Shown here: positions 23,148 through 34,721 of the stretch, one piece after another
How the letters are laid out: every line of letters begins with the position of its first letter
Numbering within the stretch: position 1 is the first letter of the stretch
Assembly (NCBI GenBank): GCA_948146395.1
Contig: OX411552.1
Span: 9,877,686 to 9,941,685, forward strand
DNA length: 64,000 nt
Direction: 5' to 3'
DNA from: Fragum whitleyi
Lineage: Eukaryota > Mollusca > Bivalvia > Cardiida > Cardiidae
The notes under the pieces: generated by a model
Databases searched by the model: none
What the model was told of the DNA's origin: nothing
What the model saw: the letters and a program-made list of their open reading frames with translations, nothing else
Program-made: the position numbers and the translations under genes

Positions 23148-23237
23148 TAGTCGAGGGTTCGGTGCAAGATCGTAGTAAGTGTATATACAATGTATATACA
23201 CTTACTACAGTCTTGCACCGAACCCTCGTAGTGACTA
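23148..23237. repeat. Hairpin upstream of SLC7 exon 1
   Basis: GAGGGTTCGGTGCAAGA and CGTAGTAAGTGTATATACA pair with TGTATATACACTTACTAC and TCTTGCACCGAACCCTCG around a 3-base loop. The stem is over 35 bp and nearly perfect. It lies about 300 bases before the proposed start codon, so it may sit in the promoter, although it is probably a MITE. Confidence 0.9.
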
Positions 23238-23543
23238 TTTGATTTTCCCGCCTTTTATAATGATATACAGACTGGGTGTACAGATCTCCTGGATCGCAGA
23301 CCTCTAGCGATTTTTCCAATATTGGAATTTCTATTCCATTGTGCTACAACCGTTCTGCATAAGTAATATCCACTGGTAGTTAGGTATTTGGGGAGAAGAA
23401 AAATCAATATATATACAACTGTGGGAGGAATTTCAAAACCTAATTTATTTGACTTCAATCGTTTGAATTTGACCTTCAGGGCTTTATATATTGGATTGGA
23501 AACAGAAAGTGCAGACAGATAAGAGACTTTACAAACGAAGAAT

Positions 23544-23580
23544 ATGCAAAGGAGCGAGACGTTGGACTCTGGGTTTAAAG
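23544..23580 (+). CDS. SLC7-type amino-acid transporter, exon 1 (start codon)
   Basis: This short coding exon, ATG to a GT donor at 23581, encodes MQRSETLDSGFK and ends one base into a codon. That base (G) joins GT of the exon at 38238 to give Gly, so the chain reads MQRSETLDSGFKGSDNSDCS without a stop. The match in phase and the GTAGGA donor support it. It is too short for homology to confirm, and the SLC7 N-terminal tail varies in the family, so an alternative first exon is possible. The tail would be cytosolic. Confidence 0.6.
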
Positions 23581-23952
23581 GTAGGAGTATTTGTTTATGT
23601 ACTGTTCATGTTTTCATTATGTGGCCCCCACATGGTATCTAATAATCTAACTACTGAATGATGCAAGCAAAAAGAAGATATATTGTATTCTAGGTAACTC
23701 TTAAAAGATTCGACAAACTTTGATTATGATTTGTTTCATCTTATTTTAGTTCCATGCAAATAAGTTTACCTTTAATACATTTTGATAGGCTAGATTTCAG
23801 ACTTCCTCCTTTTAAAACCCTGATAAAATGAAAATGGGCATTGAAAACTAGAATTTGATTGTTACAAAAGATTCGTGAAATTTTCTGAAATTGACAAAGT
23901 ATTTTGAATTTAGTCAACTTAGATATACATTTTTTTATTCAGCTGTTTTGAA

Positions 23953-24040
23953 CAGAAAGTCAGAATGAGAAACTTTAACCGTAGTTATAATATATATTTA
24001 TATTATAACTACGGTTAAAGTTTCTCATTCTGACTTTCTG
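23953..24040. repeat. 88 bp near-perfect palindrome
   Basis: CAGAAAGTCAGAATGAGAAA and CTTTAACCGTAGTTATAATA pair with the complementary half ending TCTCATTCTGACTTTCTG, with almost no loop. It is flanked by TA repeats on the right. Confidence 0.93.
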
Positions 24041-24370
24041 TATATATATATCTTTATTTTAAGATATTCACTTGAAACTTTGTATGAGCAAACTGCTACA
24101 AAGTACTGGTCATACTTTTAAAGGAGATAACTCTTGGAACATTTGAGATAACTCTTGGAACATTTTTGTTACAAAAATAATGCCCCTGATTTGGATGAAA
24201 ATTTTTTATGCCTTATGATGATGACACCCAGCTTCTACAGCTGAGAGTTAGAACCCATATGGCTCCCATATCATTTGCCCATATGAGTGACACCCCCATA
24301 AAGGTAGTTATGATGCATAGTTCAATGATGAAACTACTGCCAAGATCTGCGAGGCTTCTTATCCAAAGTC

Positions 24371-24716
24371 AGGGATTGACACTTTAACCAGTCTTTTGGC
24401 CTCTGGATTTCAGGGAGCATGGTAGTTTATGGTCATATTATATCCAATCAATCAAGTTTTGAAGAAAAGTTGCTTTTCAGTACTAATTTTTTTTCATTAC
24501 TCTATGGAAAATTATTGTTGAAAAAGAAGAAATTTTCTTATCACAAGCAATTTCTTCTTTTCCAACACTGTTCTTATTAAAATTTACGCTTGCTAAAAAG
24601 TAAAGATAGTTTTCATGGAGGACCTGTTATTATCAGGGAGGACCTGTAAGATTTAGGACTTATAGGTCTAATTGGCTGATTTTTAAAGTGGTAAGTGTCA
24701 AATCCTACAAAAGTGA
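24371..24716. mobile_element. MITE family C
   Basis: The left end AGGGATTGACACTTTAACCA faces the right end GTGGTAAGTGTCAAATCC. The centre has AAAAAGAAGAAATTTTCTTA and CAAGCAATTTCTTCTTTT, then two GAGGACCTGT repeats. Copies lie at 30540-30885, and at 34722-36780 with an insertion. A decayed SINE type 2 segment overlaps its left side (about 24250-24370). Confidence 0.7.
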
Positions 24717-25174
24717 ATTAATTTGTTAGTGTTCCAGCTTGCAATCATGAGGTTAAGAGTGGAGTGATCTACTGACTGAGCTAATGCAAGGGGCTGACTT
24801 CAATGTTGATTCCTTCATTAAGTGTTAGCTATTGCTATAAAGGTTTGAAAAATGAAAGCCCCAGGTGATAATTTTCTCAAAATTTCTAATTTATCACTGA
24901 TATTTTTACCACTTGCTGTTGGCACTAGTGTTAATTGTCACACAACCTAAATTCAATGAATCCTTTCCTGGAAAAGTGTCTGTCTTTTCACCTGGTATAT
25001 TGTATAAGTATAAGTGAGGCTACATTAGCAAGAAATCTTGATCATTTTAAAATAACACTGTGGGTGGTCCAATTTGAAAGAGGTTGCAAAAGATTGTGAA
25101 AAAAAAATGAAAAGAAAAGGAAAAAAATGCTTGCCCAAGTAATTTCTTCTTGTTCCACAATATTTTCTTAAATG

Positions 25175-25395
25175 TCATGGGAAAAGGGACCATCTGGAAG
25201 ATCTAAAATTAATATTTGAATAAGACATTGGCTCTAGCAAAGGTCAACCAGAGGTCGCATTGCAAAAATTATTTCACAGGAAGGTAGATTAATCATTCTA
25301 AGTTAAGAAATAAGCAAAGTGCCAAAAATTTCTCCCCTAGTCAGTCTGTGCAATCTGCGCAGTCTTAATAGTGTCAAAACTTTACGCATAATTAA
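25175..25395 (+). mobile_element. MITE family A, diverged copy
   Basis: AAAAGGGACCATCTGGAAG, then AAAGGTCAACCAGAGGTCGC, then CTCCCCTAGTCAGTCTGTGC follow the order of the 6115 copy. The right terminal repeat is lost. Just before it (about 25095-25165) is another GAAATTGC-type hairpin. Confidence 0.7.
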
Positions 25396-27153
25396 TGTAT
25401 TTATATATTTTAGTATTCATATTTAATTTTTCACTATTGTTGCTAATCGCTCTAAGAAATCATTTGTTTATTAAATTCATATCAATAGACAGATATTTAC
25501 AAAAAAGTGTTTTGTTGTTTTTCTTCTAAAACCTTATAACTACAGCTAAAAAAAGCTGTAGTTAGAAGATCTAGAAGAAAATAAACAATTTATGGACCTT
25601 TTTTTAACAAGACTTGTAAATGAAACAAAAATATCTTGCATAATGTTGAATCTATGGTTTGAAAATTTTGTTTGAAGAAATTGCATGGAGCAATTTAATA
25701 CTTCTAATATCGCACATTGGATTGTGCTATGAATTGTTTCTACAAGGGAAAATTCTATAACTTTATGGTGAGTTATTTTCTGAAATTTGATGAAATAGTT
25801 GAAAATACTCTTGCTTTTGCATAAATGACAACCTGTGCTACAAGGAAAATCTGTGGATATTTAGTCTATAGGAGAGAAAGCTCATAAAAGTAAATTTTGC
25901 TGACTCAGGATATTCAAGTTCTCCAAGTACCTGAAGTAATAATGGTTAACTGCATCACTGAGTATTATTTTCTATTTATTACTCTTTGTTCAATATTACC
26001 AGATGCAAGGTTATATCAGAAATATAGCTCTTTTATATACCTCACATTTTTCTTGGGTAATTTGAGACTAGAAGCCTGTGATGAGGGGTATTTCTTGACT
26101 TTCAGAAATAAAATGGCCTTTGTTTAAAATCTTTGAAAGCTGCACTGTGTACAAGACTTGCAAGAAATAATTTGCCTGTTACTAGCAATTCACTGAAAAA
26201 CCAAAATTATCCAACCGCATACACCATCACTCTTTATGACTGCACTATTAACTCATTCTCACCTGCACAATGTTGTTAGTTAAGCCTCTCTTGAATACAG
26301 CTTGCTAAATCACTGTTTAAAAAAACCCAACAGACTAATCTCAAATGTTGCAGTCTGGTCACAATTTGATAGCTGAGCAATTATATAAAAGGCTACTTCC
26401 CAATTCAAGAAAGGCTCATTTTTCCCACTTGTGGCAGAGATATTTCCTAAATTACAGTTTTCTTATGCATTATGTTGATTTATTTTCTTCAAAATTTGTT
26501 TTCTTTAACATTTATTTTACTTTTTTTCACTGATTAAACATATTTATTTATCATTAGATCTTGAAAATGAATTATGATGCAAGAATCTTACTTTTATTTT
26601 TCCCTTTTATTAAACCTTTATTTTTCAATTCTTCTGAAAACCATGATAAAAGTTCCAAAAATGAACAGGCTAAGGCCTTTTCCCAATTTTTAGAAAAAAA
26701 AGCCCTATACATTATAGTTGTTATCTCATTGAACAGTTCTTAGTTATGAACATTTTGCAAGACTCAAGAACAGTTTATTAAGTTGTTTCAATTCTATTGT
26801 ATAAAGTTTCTGATTTCTCTAGTTTGATAATTCAACAAAAATAGAAAAAAATGAGTGCACACAATCTAAGGCTTTGACTTGTGATATTTGTACAAAGATT
26901 ATTTATAAAACAGTTGAAAACAGCATAAAACTCGAGTCAATAACCTTCCCTCAACATACAATTGTGTCTGTGTATAATATACCCTTCTGAGAATCGCTAA
27001 CTAACGAAACTAGTAGATGTACATGAAAAGTCTATAAATAGACACATGGATAATACCTGGCAAACATACCATTTCTCAGATTGTAAGTCGGTGGTACAAA
27101 ATACGCCATCGTAAATACTGAGGTAGTTCCTGTTGAGAGTATGCTTCAGAATG

Positions 27154-27290
27154 TACATTTAATAAAAACACTCAGCATTTCAATATTTCAGCAAAAATTG
27201 CCTTTTTCGAGAAAAATGAAAAATATCTCAACACTACTACATAATGATATAAACTGATACAGCCATTTTAATTCATCTCATCATTTTACT
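27154..27290 (+). mobile_element. Single arm of the 58218 foldback element
   Basis: ATTTAATAAAAACACTCAGC through GATACAGCCATTTTAATTCA matches either arm of the hairpin at 58254-58515 with about 90% identity by eye. The second arm is absent here. Confidence 0.85.
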
Positions 27291-27418
27291 TTATCTTCTG
27301 AATGTATTCACACCCGCTGCCTTATTTTCATTTTGTTGCAAACATTTCTGAAGGACAGGTCTATCCTTGTGAAACCATTCTCATACTGTTCACAGCATAT
27401 TCCTGCTTAACACAAAGC

Positions 27419-27500
27419 TTTGGCAGACAGTATAGACCAAGATCAGCCTGCACAGATGTGCAGCACAGATGTGCAGTCTGATCATAGCCTAAACTATCTA
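27419..27500. repeat. Hairpin of the GATCAGCCTGCACA type
   Basis: GATCAGCCTGCACAGATGTG faces TGTGCAGTCTGATCATAG, with a duplicated CACAGATGTGCAG in the loop. It is one of about ten such hairpins in the window (31609, 39402, 39769, 42816, 51150, 56205, 56455, 59363). Confidence 0.75.
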
Positions 27501-27539
27501 TTTTCTAAGTGGGGAAAACTTGAATTGAATTGATTGAAT

Positions 27540-27750
27540 ACATGTAAATTTTTACGCTGCTTTCAATATTTTTTCAGTTATATCGCGGAGGCTGGAGCAC
27601 CTAACAACGGTTTCCTGGTATTTCGCTCACCAGTACAACCACCACATCCTTTCCTAGCCTCCAGCTGCTTTTCTCACATAGGTCTACGAATATAAACCCA
27701 TTGGTGAGAGACAAATAGTCGGAAAGAATGAGTGCCGCTGTCAGGGGAAA
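27540..27750 (-). mobile_element. SINE type 1 on the minus strand
   Basis: On the + strand it reads as the complement of the family: TTACGCTGCTTTCAATATTT, ATATCGCGGAGGCTGGAGCA, TTTCCTAGCCTCCAGCTGC, ACCCATTGGTGAGAGACAAA. The order and motifs match the copies at 6629 and 12369. The tRNA head is mostly missing. Confidence 0.85.
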
Positions 27751-27819
27751 ACTTGAGCAAAACTGGTTGAATTTGTTGATTTAGCAATTTACTCAGGGCT
27801 GCAAAAATCTAAATTCAGT

Positions 27820-28217
27820 AAGAAGGGTTTGTATTCCAGGAAAATCATAATGCCATTTGATTTGAATTGTATTAATTTTGGATGTTAGCAGCCTGGCTCC
27901 CAGGCTGTCATTTAGTGTTAAATAAGGTACACCACTCATGTTTTGCTATTTCAAATTACCTCCCATATTCTAAACAAAACTGACCACTGATTGGCCAGTC
28001 AGGGAAATATAAGCTGATAAGAAGAGTTTGTATTCCAGGAACATCATAATGCCATTTGATTTGAATTGTATAAATTTTGGATGTTAGTAGCCTGGTTCCT
28101 GAGCTGTCAGTTAGTGTTAAATAAGGTACACCACTCATGTTTTGCTATTTCAAATTACCTCCCATATTCTAAAAAAACTGACCACTGATCAGCCAGTCAG
28201 GGAAATATAAGCTGATA
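27820..28217 (+). repeat. 198 bp tandem duplication
   Basis: Two adjacent copies (27820-28017 and 28018-28217) each run from TTTGTATTCCAGGAA through AGGGAAATATAAGCTGAT. They differ at scattered positions, which suggests a moderately old duplication. Confidence 0.9.
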
Positions 28218-28549
28218 GGAAATTATGATTTCTCTAGTGGAATTGCTCATTACTTAATACTTCACATCTGTGGGACTGGGGCAAGTCTAAATATTGCTGT
28301 GCATTTTGTCTGTTGAGATTCCTAGAATTATCCTTGATTGTTACAATGTGTGTGGTTTTCAAAGTCTACTTGGAAATTTCCATCTAACTTTTTCTTTTTC
28401 TTTTTTTTTTAACGCTCACAGAACAAGTGGAATGCACTTGATTACGCCATGTTAAAGATATATAGTGTCATTGTATTTACATTTTTGTTATCAATCTGTA
28501 ACAGGATGACCTTGTGTGTCCTCAACATTGAAATCGCGCAATGATTTCC

Positions 28550-28780
28550 TTAACCCTTTCCTGTTTTACAAAATTTTGGACCTGTCCAAATTCAAAGGTT
28601 TTGCAGACAAAAATTTAAAATGGATTTAATTTGAAAAATAATCATCCAGTAGGGTAGAAAATAGTGTGGAAAAAGAAGAAATTGCATGTCAGAAGCAATT
28701 TCTTCTTTTTTCACAATGTTTTCTCAATCATAAAATTAAACAGCCACGTAAAAAACAGGGATTAAACAGCAAAGTGTTAA
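28550..28780 (+). mobile_element. TTAA MITE, near-identical to 8050-8278
   Basis: TTAA occurs at both ends (28550-28553 and 28777-28780). The ends are imperfect inverted repeats (TTAACCCTTTCCTGTTTTAC and, in reverse complement, TTAACACTTTGCTGTTTAAT). The central stem is AAGAAGAAATTGC facing GCAATTTCTTCTT. About 95% identity to the 8050 copy by eye points to recent movement. Confidence 0.88.
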
Positions 28781-29667
28781 CCTGAGATACATTTTAGTTA
28801 AACTTTAAATGTTCATCTAAAGAATTACAAGGAATGAAAATGACATTTGGATCAGAAAATTTAAAAAAAATAGTATTAAAAGAATTTGTCTTATTTTGAC
28901 ATCAGTAACATTAATATTTGTCCATTTCAAAACTTGCATTATGATCCTTTATTTAATTAAAATAATTTAATAATCTATTTATAATATCTAATTTATAATA
29001 TCAATTCTTCTTGCATCAGATTTAATCATCATCAATATAACTCTTATCACTTACAATCATCTACTGATGAAATATTAATTTCAAATTGATTCAAATTTTC
29101 ATCTTAAGGTTAACTTAAGGTCACATGCTATTGAAATAATTCATTCAACCTCGAAAGAAATAGGCAGGATTTTGTGGATATTAACTTCAGAACTTTAAAA
29201 CATTTTAGAGTTCAGACTAATCTGGTGAAATGGTGATTTGTATTACAAATGTATTGAAATCCTTTCAGGTCAAAAAGCTAATTTGGTTATTATCAGTTAT
29301 GATTAATCTAAAATGATTGATAAATCATGGTTTAACACTTACTACTTTTTACCATCAGCCTGAAGGACCTGTTAGCACTAAATTTTACGCATCCTCCCTG
29401 ATAAAACAGGTCCTTAAGTAACCATGTTTAATCTTCAGTAAATTTAAGGTGTAAATTGCAAGGAAGACATTGTGGGAAAAATGACATTGCTTGTGACAAG
29501 CAATTTTTTTCTTTTTCTACAATGGCTTTCATGGGGCAATGTAAGTTTTAGTATTTGAATGGCAATTTTATGATCCCTTTTGAAGAAGAATTAGGGCATA
29601 TTGCTTTGTACCTATCAGTTGGTTGTCGGTCGCTTGGTAGGTTGGTCTTCCATAGGCTGATTTAGGT

Positions 29668-29847
29668 CTGAACTTTTCCCACTTTACTAATTTTCTGAAT
29701 ATCGAATAATCAATCTACCTTCCTGTGAAAGAGTTTTTGAAATGGGACCTATGGTTAGCCTGTTCTAGAACCAATCTCTTTTCAAATATTTATATTATGA
29801 TTACGTAACGAAGTTCCAAAATGGTCCCTTTTCGTGTGACGGGTCAC
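29668..29847 (-). mobile_element. MITE family A, half copy
   Basis: The terminal repeat ATGGTCCCTTTTCGTGTGAC then GGGTCAC is intact at the right. TTCTGAATATCGAATAATCA and GGTTAGCCTGTTCTAGAACC match the minus orientation of the family. The other terminal repeat is missing. Confidence 0.7.
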
Positions 29848-29919
29848 ATCTCCATTTAGCATCTCCTTCGGTACACTTTGGTCTTAGCAAACAACCCCTG
29901 TATCAGTAAATTTTTCATA

Positions 29920-30260
29920 ATTATACCCCCCTAAAATATGTTTTGGCTGTATATAGGAGTCAGCTTGTTAGTTGGTCGGTCCGTCCGTCAGTCTGAAGCA
30001 TTTTCTTGTCCAATCAATTTCTGAGCAAACGATGGGCAGATTACATTGAAACTATACAGATGTGATCAGTATCCGGCAGAGATGTACAAGTGATATTTTG
30101 GATACAATCCACTTACTTTCGACAGAGTTATGGCCCTTTGATGGAAAATGGCTTTTAGGTGTTAGTTCCTAATTGCGACTTTCTGGTTTTTGCTTATAAC
30201 TGTTTGGACTGTAGGAAAATATTCTACATTGTTTTTTATTTGTCCATACAGAAAATCAAA
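29920..30260 (+). repeat. Dispersed repeat with GTCCGTCCGTCAGTCTG
   Basis: TATACCCCCCTAAAATATGT, GTATATAGGAGTCAGCTTGT, a GTCCGTCC run, GTTATGGCCCTTTGATGG. A similar order starts at 39985 and at 43003. The class (LINE tail or other) is not clear from the sequence. Confidence 0.5.
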
Positions 30261-30539
30261 TTAGTGGCTGCTGTTAAGCAGAAGCTTTCATAGGTTCTTC
30301 AACCTCATTAACCTTTAGCCTGCCCAGTTTCAATTTTATTGCAAACTAATTGCAAAATTTTAGGACATTCCAACCAGTCTGGCTTAATCTTTTTCCCATA
30401 ATAACTAAGTAAGAAGCAGGAAGCTTGTGCTAGATTTGCACAGGTTGATCAGGGTCTACACTATCTGCTAAATTTTGTGAAGAATAGACATTTTGTCGTG
30501 AAGAGCATGCCAGAGAAGAGTGAAAATATCATAATTTCA

Positions 30540-30885
30540 TTTCAGGAAAGACTGGTAGATTTAACCATGTTGCAGGTTCTTCCGGCCTGTGGTTAATGGC
30601 AGCACTAAGTATTTCAAATTGGCCGTGTTTTGAAAAAAATGACCTTTCAATACAAAAATTGCATTACCAAATGGATGACATTGTAGAAAAAGAAGAAAAT
30701 GTTTATCATACTCAATTTCTTCTTTTCCATTAATGTTTTCCTTGCAATTTATCCCTTAAATTGCTAAAAATCAATCAAAATTTTCATGCAGGACCTGTTG
30801 TTATCATAGAGGACCTGTTATATTTTGAGCTAATCTTCCTTCAGGCAGGTGGCAAAAAGTTGTTAGTGTCAAACCCTGTGAAGCA
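30540..30885. mobile_element. MITE family C copy
   Basis: AACCATGTTGCAGGTTCTTC and GGCCTGTGGTTAATGG, then the AAAAGAAGAAAATG...CAATTTCTTCTTTT hairpin, two GGACCTGTT repeats, and GTTAGTGTCAAACCC at the right. It serves as an uninterrupted comparison for the copy split by the ACACGYT element. Confidence 0.7.
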
Positions 30886-31559
30886 ATTCACAATCAAGCT
30901 TCAGGAATTGCAGATGTTATTGAGAGGCTATGGCAAAACTATTTTATAAAGGTGCCTACAAATATTTTACACCCTTCATCTTGACCAATAAAATAATGAG
31001 CAAAAAATTTAAAACGGCTGATCAAGTCAAGCTTAAAGAAAGTGTTAAGTAAAGGAGATTATCTGTCAATAATCCATCAGCCACTCATGAAATACCTTTA
31101 ATGGATTACAAATTTGAATATTCATAGTTAAAGGATTGGCTATGCTATAGCTACCTGTATAAAAGTGACGTATAAACCAGAATTGATTCTCATCTGCTAT
31201 ATGAGCTGAAACTGATTACAGAACTAAAGGTATTCTTATATTGAGTTTAATATATTTGCCTTAATTTTTGAGAATGTTTCCATTATATTGAAAATATTAA
31301 TTTATTCTTCATAAAGGAAATGTAAATTTATTATTAAAGTGTGCATTATTAATAAATCAGTTGGTTAAAATTATCAATCAAAATCAACAAGAGATAGAAT
31401 AATTATTTAGAAAACTCAAACGGTCTGAAGTGGGTTGATTGTAAATGCACAATTCTCAGCTTACTTATGAAAGATGGATATTAATTATGTTTTCAAGAAA
31501 CAAGGCAAAATTTGATTTGCACTGTGTTTACCTTCTCTAGTCAATTGAAAGAAATCATT

Positions 31560-31799
31560 TTAGCCTGTGCGTGACATTTTCAACAGTTTCACATGTGTGC
31601 AATTTTAAGACTCAGATCAGCCTGTGCAGCTGCACAGTCTGATCAGAGTCTTCACTATGCGCTCAATGGATGGCTATGGATCCAAGTTGCTGTTCACAAC
31701 CTGAAATCAATTTTAAAGCTGTGTGTGATTGTCCAGGCTGCTAAACATATGTCCATCATGCAACCTTGAAAATGTTGGAAATGTCATGCACAGGCTCAT
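31560..31799. mobile_element. MITE with TAGCCTGTGCGTGACATTTTC ends
   Basis: TAGCCTGTGCGTGACATT on the left faces AATGTCATGCACAGGCTCA on the right. The internal hairpin GACTCAGATCAGCCTGTGCA pairs with TGCACAGTCTGATCAGAGTC almost exactly. A related copy is at 59192-59460. Confidence 0.85.
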
Positions 31800-31829
31800 A
31801 AAGTAATACACATATGTGACCTGTGGCTC

Positions 31830-32013
31830 AGGCTGACAAGGGTAAAAACTTTCGGCACTGATAATTTTCTGAATCGGGAATAATCAATTTATCTTATTGT
31901 GAAAGAACTTTTGAAATACAACCTATGGTTGACCTGTACCAGGACCAATCTCTTTTTCAAATATTTGTTTTTTACAAAGTTCCCTGATGGAACCTTTTTG
32001 CATGACGGGTCAC
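31830..32013 (-). mobile_element. MITE family A, 5'-truncated copy
   Basis: GGCTGACAAGGGTAAAAACT, TTGACCTGTACCAGGACCAA and the terminal TTTTGCATGACGGGTCAC follow the family in reverse orientation. Confidence 0.72.
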
Positions 32014-32878
32014 ATAGGTATGAATAAATTAATTAATGTGACATCTTGTTAAATATATTTAAGAATAAGGATATTATTATACAGCAAGAAAGCATACCAA
32101 CAGTGTGCTAATTACAAGTTGCTTTTGCCTAAGACTTTATAGAAAGTATGGTCAGTACATAATGTACAGAAAATACAAATGATGATAACTAGATGCTGTT
32201 GAATTGCTTGTTGATTTGATTTGCTTAACTTAAAGTGCTTAAATGAGTTATGTTATTTATAATAGATAATATAGATTTTTTAAAGCACATGTGGTGGTTA
32301 AACATGAAGTTGTATGCTTGAATAAATACAAATAATTAACCGAAATGTTCTGCTCTATATGTTCTGGTTACAAATTCACCATCCAATCTTTTTTTGTTGC
32401 AAATACTTGACACTTTTCAACATTTGAGGCTAAAAGAAACTGCATGCATTACATTAAACATCAAACAAGTAGAAAATTGCATTGCATGCTCAGTGTTTGT
32501 CGTGTTGGAAGACATTTTTAGTGGCTCAGGTCCTACTTCTAAGCAATGAGATTTAATCAAGTAGCTCAGTAAAGGGTTTTGATTTCTCTCCCCTGAAGGA
32601 ATTAGATTCAGTGCCTGTGAATGAAGACAGAGTATTGGAAAATTTGTCTGTTACTCATTTTCCTTGGAGCAACATGAACTTGAAATTCAGGTTTTAGAGC
32701 TCCACAACCCATAGTACATGAGTGGGAAGGCGCAATCAATAGTGAGTCTTGCATCATTATTTCACTAACTACCATGGAATTAGTTTTAACACCGAAAGTT
32801 TCTTAATTAAACCTGGTTTAAGGGAGGATAACACTGTTAGTTTGATTTGTAGTAAGTACTGAAAGTTAGCTCAGAATT

Positions 32879-32918
32879 CTCTCTCTCTCTCTATTTCTTT
32901 CTCCTTCTCTCTCTCTCT

Positions 32919-32979
<61 letters not shown>

Positions 32980-32990
32980 TCTTTCTTTCT
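32879..32990. repeat. (CT)n microsatellite
   Basis: This is an almost continuous CT dinucleotide run of about 110 bases, with TTTC and CCCC interruptions. Confidence 0.97.
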
Positions 32991-32995
32991 AAAAC

Positions 32996-33640
32996 TCTGT
33001 ACAGTTTAGATTTTTATGGTTTTCAAAAAAACATGTCTGTATTACTGCAACTATTGGAACATTTAATACGTCTGAGCAAAAAGAATTTTGTAGTTGTAAA
33101 AATGCAAAATACAAATAAAAGCCTTTTTATTTATTCTCAAACTAAAAAAGCAAAACTTTATACTGTCAGCTTTTTAGCTAATCCCTTCTAGAGTTACCTT
33201 ATCTCTCTTAAACTAAGTTCAGTTTAGTTTTTTATGGTTTTCAAAAAAAAAAAATGTCTGAATTGATGCTATACCTTGGATAATCTGACCCGAACTCGAC
33301 CTCTGTCAAAACTCGCTTAAACATCAATTAACTGACATATTTTGTCAGTTTTCAAAATATGTTTTACATTCAACACCATTTGTATTTTTATCAAAAGAAA
33401 GCATGTGCAAAGCCGACTATAAGTTAACAGGTTTTTATCAATCTTAAAAACGGGGGTCAGGTTCATGTCAATAAAATCACGGTATACTATTGGCATATTT
33501 CATACATTTGAGCAAAAAGAATTATGTAATGGTAAAAATGCAAAGTACCAATAAAAGTTGTTTTATTTATTCTTCAAATAACAAAACAAAACTTAATACT
33601 ATCAGCTTTTCATCTCATTGCTTCTGGAGGTATTGCCTTG
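32996..33640 (+). repeat. Duplicated segment, second copy split by a MITE
   Basis: TTTTTATGGTTTTCAAAAAA ... TGAGCAAAAAGAATT ... AATAAAAG ... TACTGTCAGCTTTT occurs at 32996-33200 and again at about 33210-33640. The second copy is interrupted between 33272 and 33484. Confidence 0.8.
33272..33484. mobile_element. 213 bp MITE with TA target duplication
   Basis: The ends are TACCTTGGATAATCTGACCC and, in reverse complement, TACCGTGATTTTATTGACAT. TA flanks both sides (33270-33271 and 33485-33486). The first copy of the surrounding duplication lacks this insert and so acts as an empty site. Confidence 0.72.
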
Positions 33641-33659
33641 TGCATACATGATATTGGGT

Positions 33660-34017
33660 CAGGGGTGTGGAAATACGAGTTTTCTCCACTTGTCCCTGGA
33701 CAAGTAAAAGCGGAATTTCTACTTGTCCAGGATCAAAATGAACTTGTCCGCTTAAGAGTAAATAGAAAAATTTGAAAAAAACATTGCCTTTTGATGAAGA
33801 AAATGCTGGTATCCAGCATTTTCTTCATTAAAAACAATATTTTCTACCCTATGATATGAACATTAGGATGATTTCTCTCTTAATTCTTTTAAGTAACATT
33901 CCAAGATTTGCCCTGGTATTTACTTGTCCTTGGACAAGTGGCTTAGAAAAATTTACTTGTCCTCAAGTACAAAAGCCCGAGTTGGACAAGTCGGGCATGG
34001 GAATTCCACACCCCTGT
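33660..34017. mobile_element. MITE with CAGGGGTGTGGAA ends
   Basis: AGGGGTGTGGAAATACGAG on the left faces GGGAATTCCACACCCCTG on the right. ACTTGTCC/GGACAAGT recurs inside in both orientations. The centre pairs GAAGAAAATGCTGG with CCAGCATTTTCTTC. A copy in opposite orientation lies at 50748-51093. The 102-codon open frame across its right half is not a gene. Confidence 0.85.
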
Positions 34018-34721
34018 GGGTTCTTCACCAGGAAACCCCACCCAGAAAGTCAGGATAAGGGTATAACTGAATTTATATGGATGTCCACCTGTCTGTCTGT
34101 ATGTCCATCCACATTAAATCCATGGCTAGATGCTGCAGTCATGTTGATATCAATTAAAGATTGATCAAGCAGCATAAAATCTCATTCAAACAAATATAAA
34201 ATCATTTGTAAACATCAAATCTCATTTTAAATCAAGTTAAAGACAAGCCTATTTTATCTTGAGTTTTTTATCCAGTTTAAAATTGTTTACAGAAACTCTG
34301 TTTGACCTTCAAAAACCAAACATTTCAGTTTTGTCTGGGTGATGCTTAAATTGAGTGGGATTAACAAAACAGACGGTACAAGGCTACCTGATAACAGCAA
34401 TGTCATTTCAAGGTCTTCACATTGTGACATTGTACTTGATTAACATGAATTACATTTACAATCTACCAAAAGGCAATTATTCAGATCGAATGAAAGGCAT
34501 TATCACATTCAGATCTTTCCATGTAAGAAGACGTTTCTTGATAATACCTCTGCCAAGGAATGATGTCTGGAATTTAAAGATTTAAGAGATATATCATTTT
34601 AAAAAGTTATAAATCATTGTTTTTATGTTAACAATACATTTGCATAATGAATTAGTGCCCTGCAAAACAAATACTTGATGATATGTCAAACATGATTTTG
34701 TTCATGAAGTGTGCAAGGGAT

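Noticed and set aside
33856..34164. 102-codon open frame with TCPWTSGLEKFTCPQVQKPE
   Set aside because: Its first half is the right arm of a MITE whose repeated ACTTGTCC gives the TCP repeats.
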